From assembly GCA_037447655.1 (NCBI GenBank), contig JBBHKE010002838.1:51939-115938 (forward strand): a stretch of 64,000 bases of DNA. The letters are read 5' to 3'. The stretch comes from Zygnema cylindricum (taxonomy: Eukaryota > Streptophyta > Zygnematophyceae > Zygnematales > Zygnemataceae). The notes under the pieces are model-generated. The model worked only from the letters and a program-made list of their open reading frames with translations, was not told the DNA's origin and made no database searches. Of the stretch, positions 63,366-64,000 are shown in pieces. Position 1 is the stretch's first letter, and every line of letters starts with the position of its first letter. The position numbers and the translations under genes are program-made.

Positions 63366-64000
63366 GAAAATTATAAACAAAACAAATGTGCCACCTGACG
63401 CTCTACCAAAATAAACCACACTATCAACGAACCAACGTTACTAAATTGACATCAACACTAACACAGATTCACAAAATGCGAAACATAACAAATGATGGTT
63501 TCCATGACGTGTTTAAATTATTGGTTGACTTGACTTTCCCGTTTTGACAATTTGTTTTAAACTTCACAATTAAAGAGTAAAGGTGACAAGGCAAGAACAA
63601 AAGGTGAAACTTTTAGTTTCGAAAAATTTAGTATGAAATGAAAAAAAACTGATATATTTTTTGATGCCCAACTTCTCAAAGGATGAGGACTCTTTATTGT
63701 TGTCGACCATAAAGTTTGAAACAAAACACCCAAATGAGAGCACCAAATAGCTTTTAAAATCGTTTAAACATAGAAAACCAATACACAAATTTCCCGAAGC
63801 CAATGATGCAAGCAACAATAACCACATAACTGTATACTTCCAATATTATTCCAATATACATTAGTATATACCAATATTTATCCAAATGAATTCTTTTTAA
63901 GAGCTATTCTCGAATGAGTATTAGTAAACAAACCTTCTCAATGACTTTCAGCCGACAATATTTACCGTACACACCATAATTACCGTACACACCATAACTG
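63366..64000. other. Right flank, no gene recognised
   Basis: AT-rich DNA with a small - strand frame (63570-63827) of no known family. The last 40 bases are a 19-bp tandem repeat (TTACCGTACACACCATAA, at least two copies) running to the window edge. Confidence 0.5.

Overview
This window looks like AT-rich eukaryotic nuclear DNA. It has GT-AG introns with long T- or CT-rich tracts, microsatellites, and decayed Ty1/copia retrotransposons. A plant-type, chloroplast-helicase-like DEAD-box gene and an extracellular protein with (S)P-rich linkers suggest a photosynthetic green-lineage organism, plausibly an alga with a glycoprotein matrix. That assignment is inference. No bacterial operons, rRNA or CRISPR arrays are visible.

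Left end (1-3.5 kb, + strand): the 3' two-thirds of a DEAD-box RNA helicase, resembling plant RH58/RH47-type organellar helicases. It runs through six exons (649-792, 1232-1336, 1543-1707, 2417-2506, 2772-2975, 3259-3534), and all five introns are phase 0. The 5' exons (Q motif, Walker A) lie outside the window. A segment normally found between motif III and motif IV is not visible.

3.5-16 kb: no intact gene. It holds a decayed copia integrase fragment (about 5.1-5.7 kb, +), short tandem repeats (6.2-6.73 kb), unrecognised small ORFs (7.9-8.9 kb), and a degenerate copia element with recognisable LTRs (about 12.35-16.06 kb, - strand) inserted in a CT-rich tract.

16-59 kb: a mosaic of two module types that appears to be one very large, exon-rich gene on the - strand. 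The P module has three exons (158, 165 and 61 nt) that together encode a domain of about 127 residues. It resembles the bacterial pre-peptidase C-terminal (PPC) beta-sandwich, with GDTT, PGPDVGF, CDNSTFDT.LYVYN, SCG and IVDGY motifs. The L module has one short proline-rich linker exon (57-102 nt) inside a 1.5-3.5 kb repeat unit. Order in the gene's sense direction: L(58.7) P1(58.1-52.3) L(51.5) P2(45.6-42.1) L(41.2) P3(37.6-35.3) [linker lost] P4(33.5-30.5) L(29.7) L(27.1) L(24.6) L(21.1) L(19.0) L(17.5). Splice phases fit throughout (linker 1-1; PPC exons 1-0, 0-0, 0-1), except for a 2-nt deletion in P3 exon 2 and a phase change in the last linker. The predicted product is a secreted or wall protein with globular, N-glycosylation-rich domains strung on SPPP-like stalks. 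Function is inferred.

Inserted into this gene: a copia-related element (46.3-49.9 kb), two smaller copia fragments (34.5 and 39.8-40.4 kb), a tRNA-derived SINE-like insert (about 33.94-34.17 kb), and a replacement block of about 3.9 kb (53.45-57.33 kb) that carries an 887-bp hAT-type MITE with 19-bp perfect terminal inverted repeats and an 8-bp target duplication. Right end (59.6-63.4 kb): a further degenerate copia element on the - strand, flanked by a diverged direct-repeat pair taken as LTRs.
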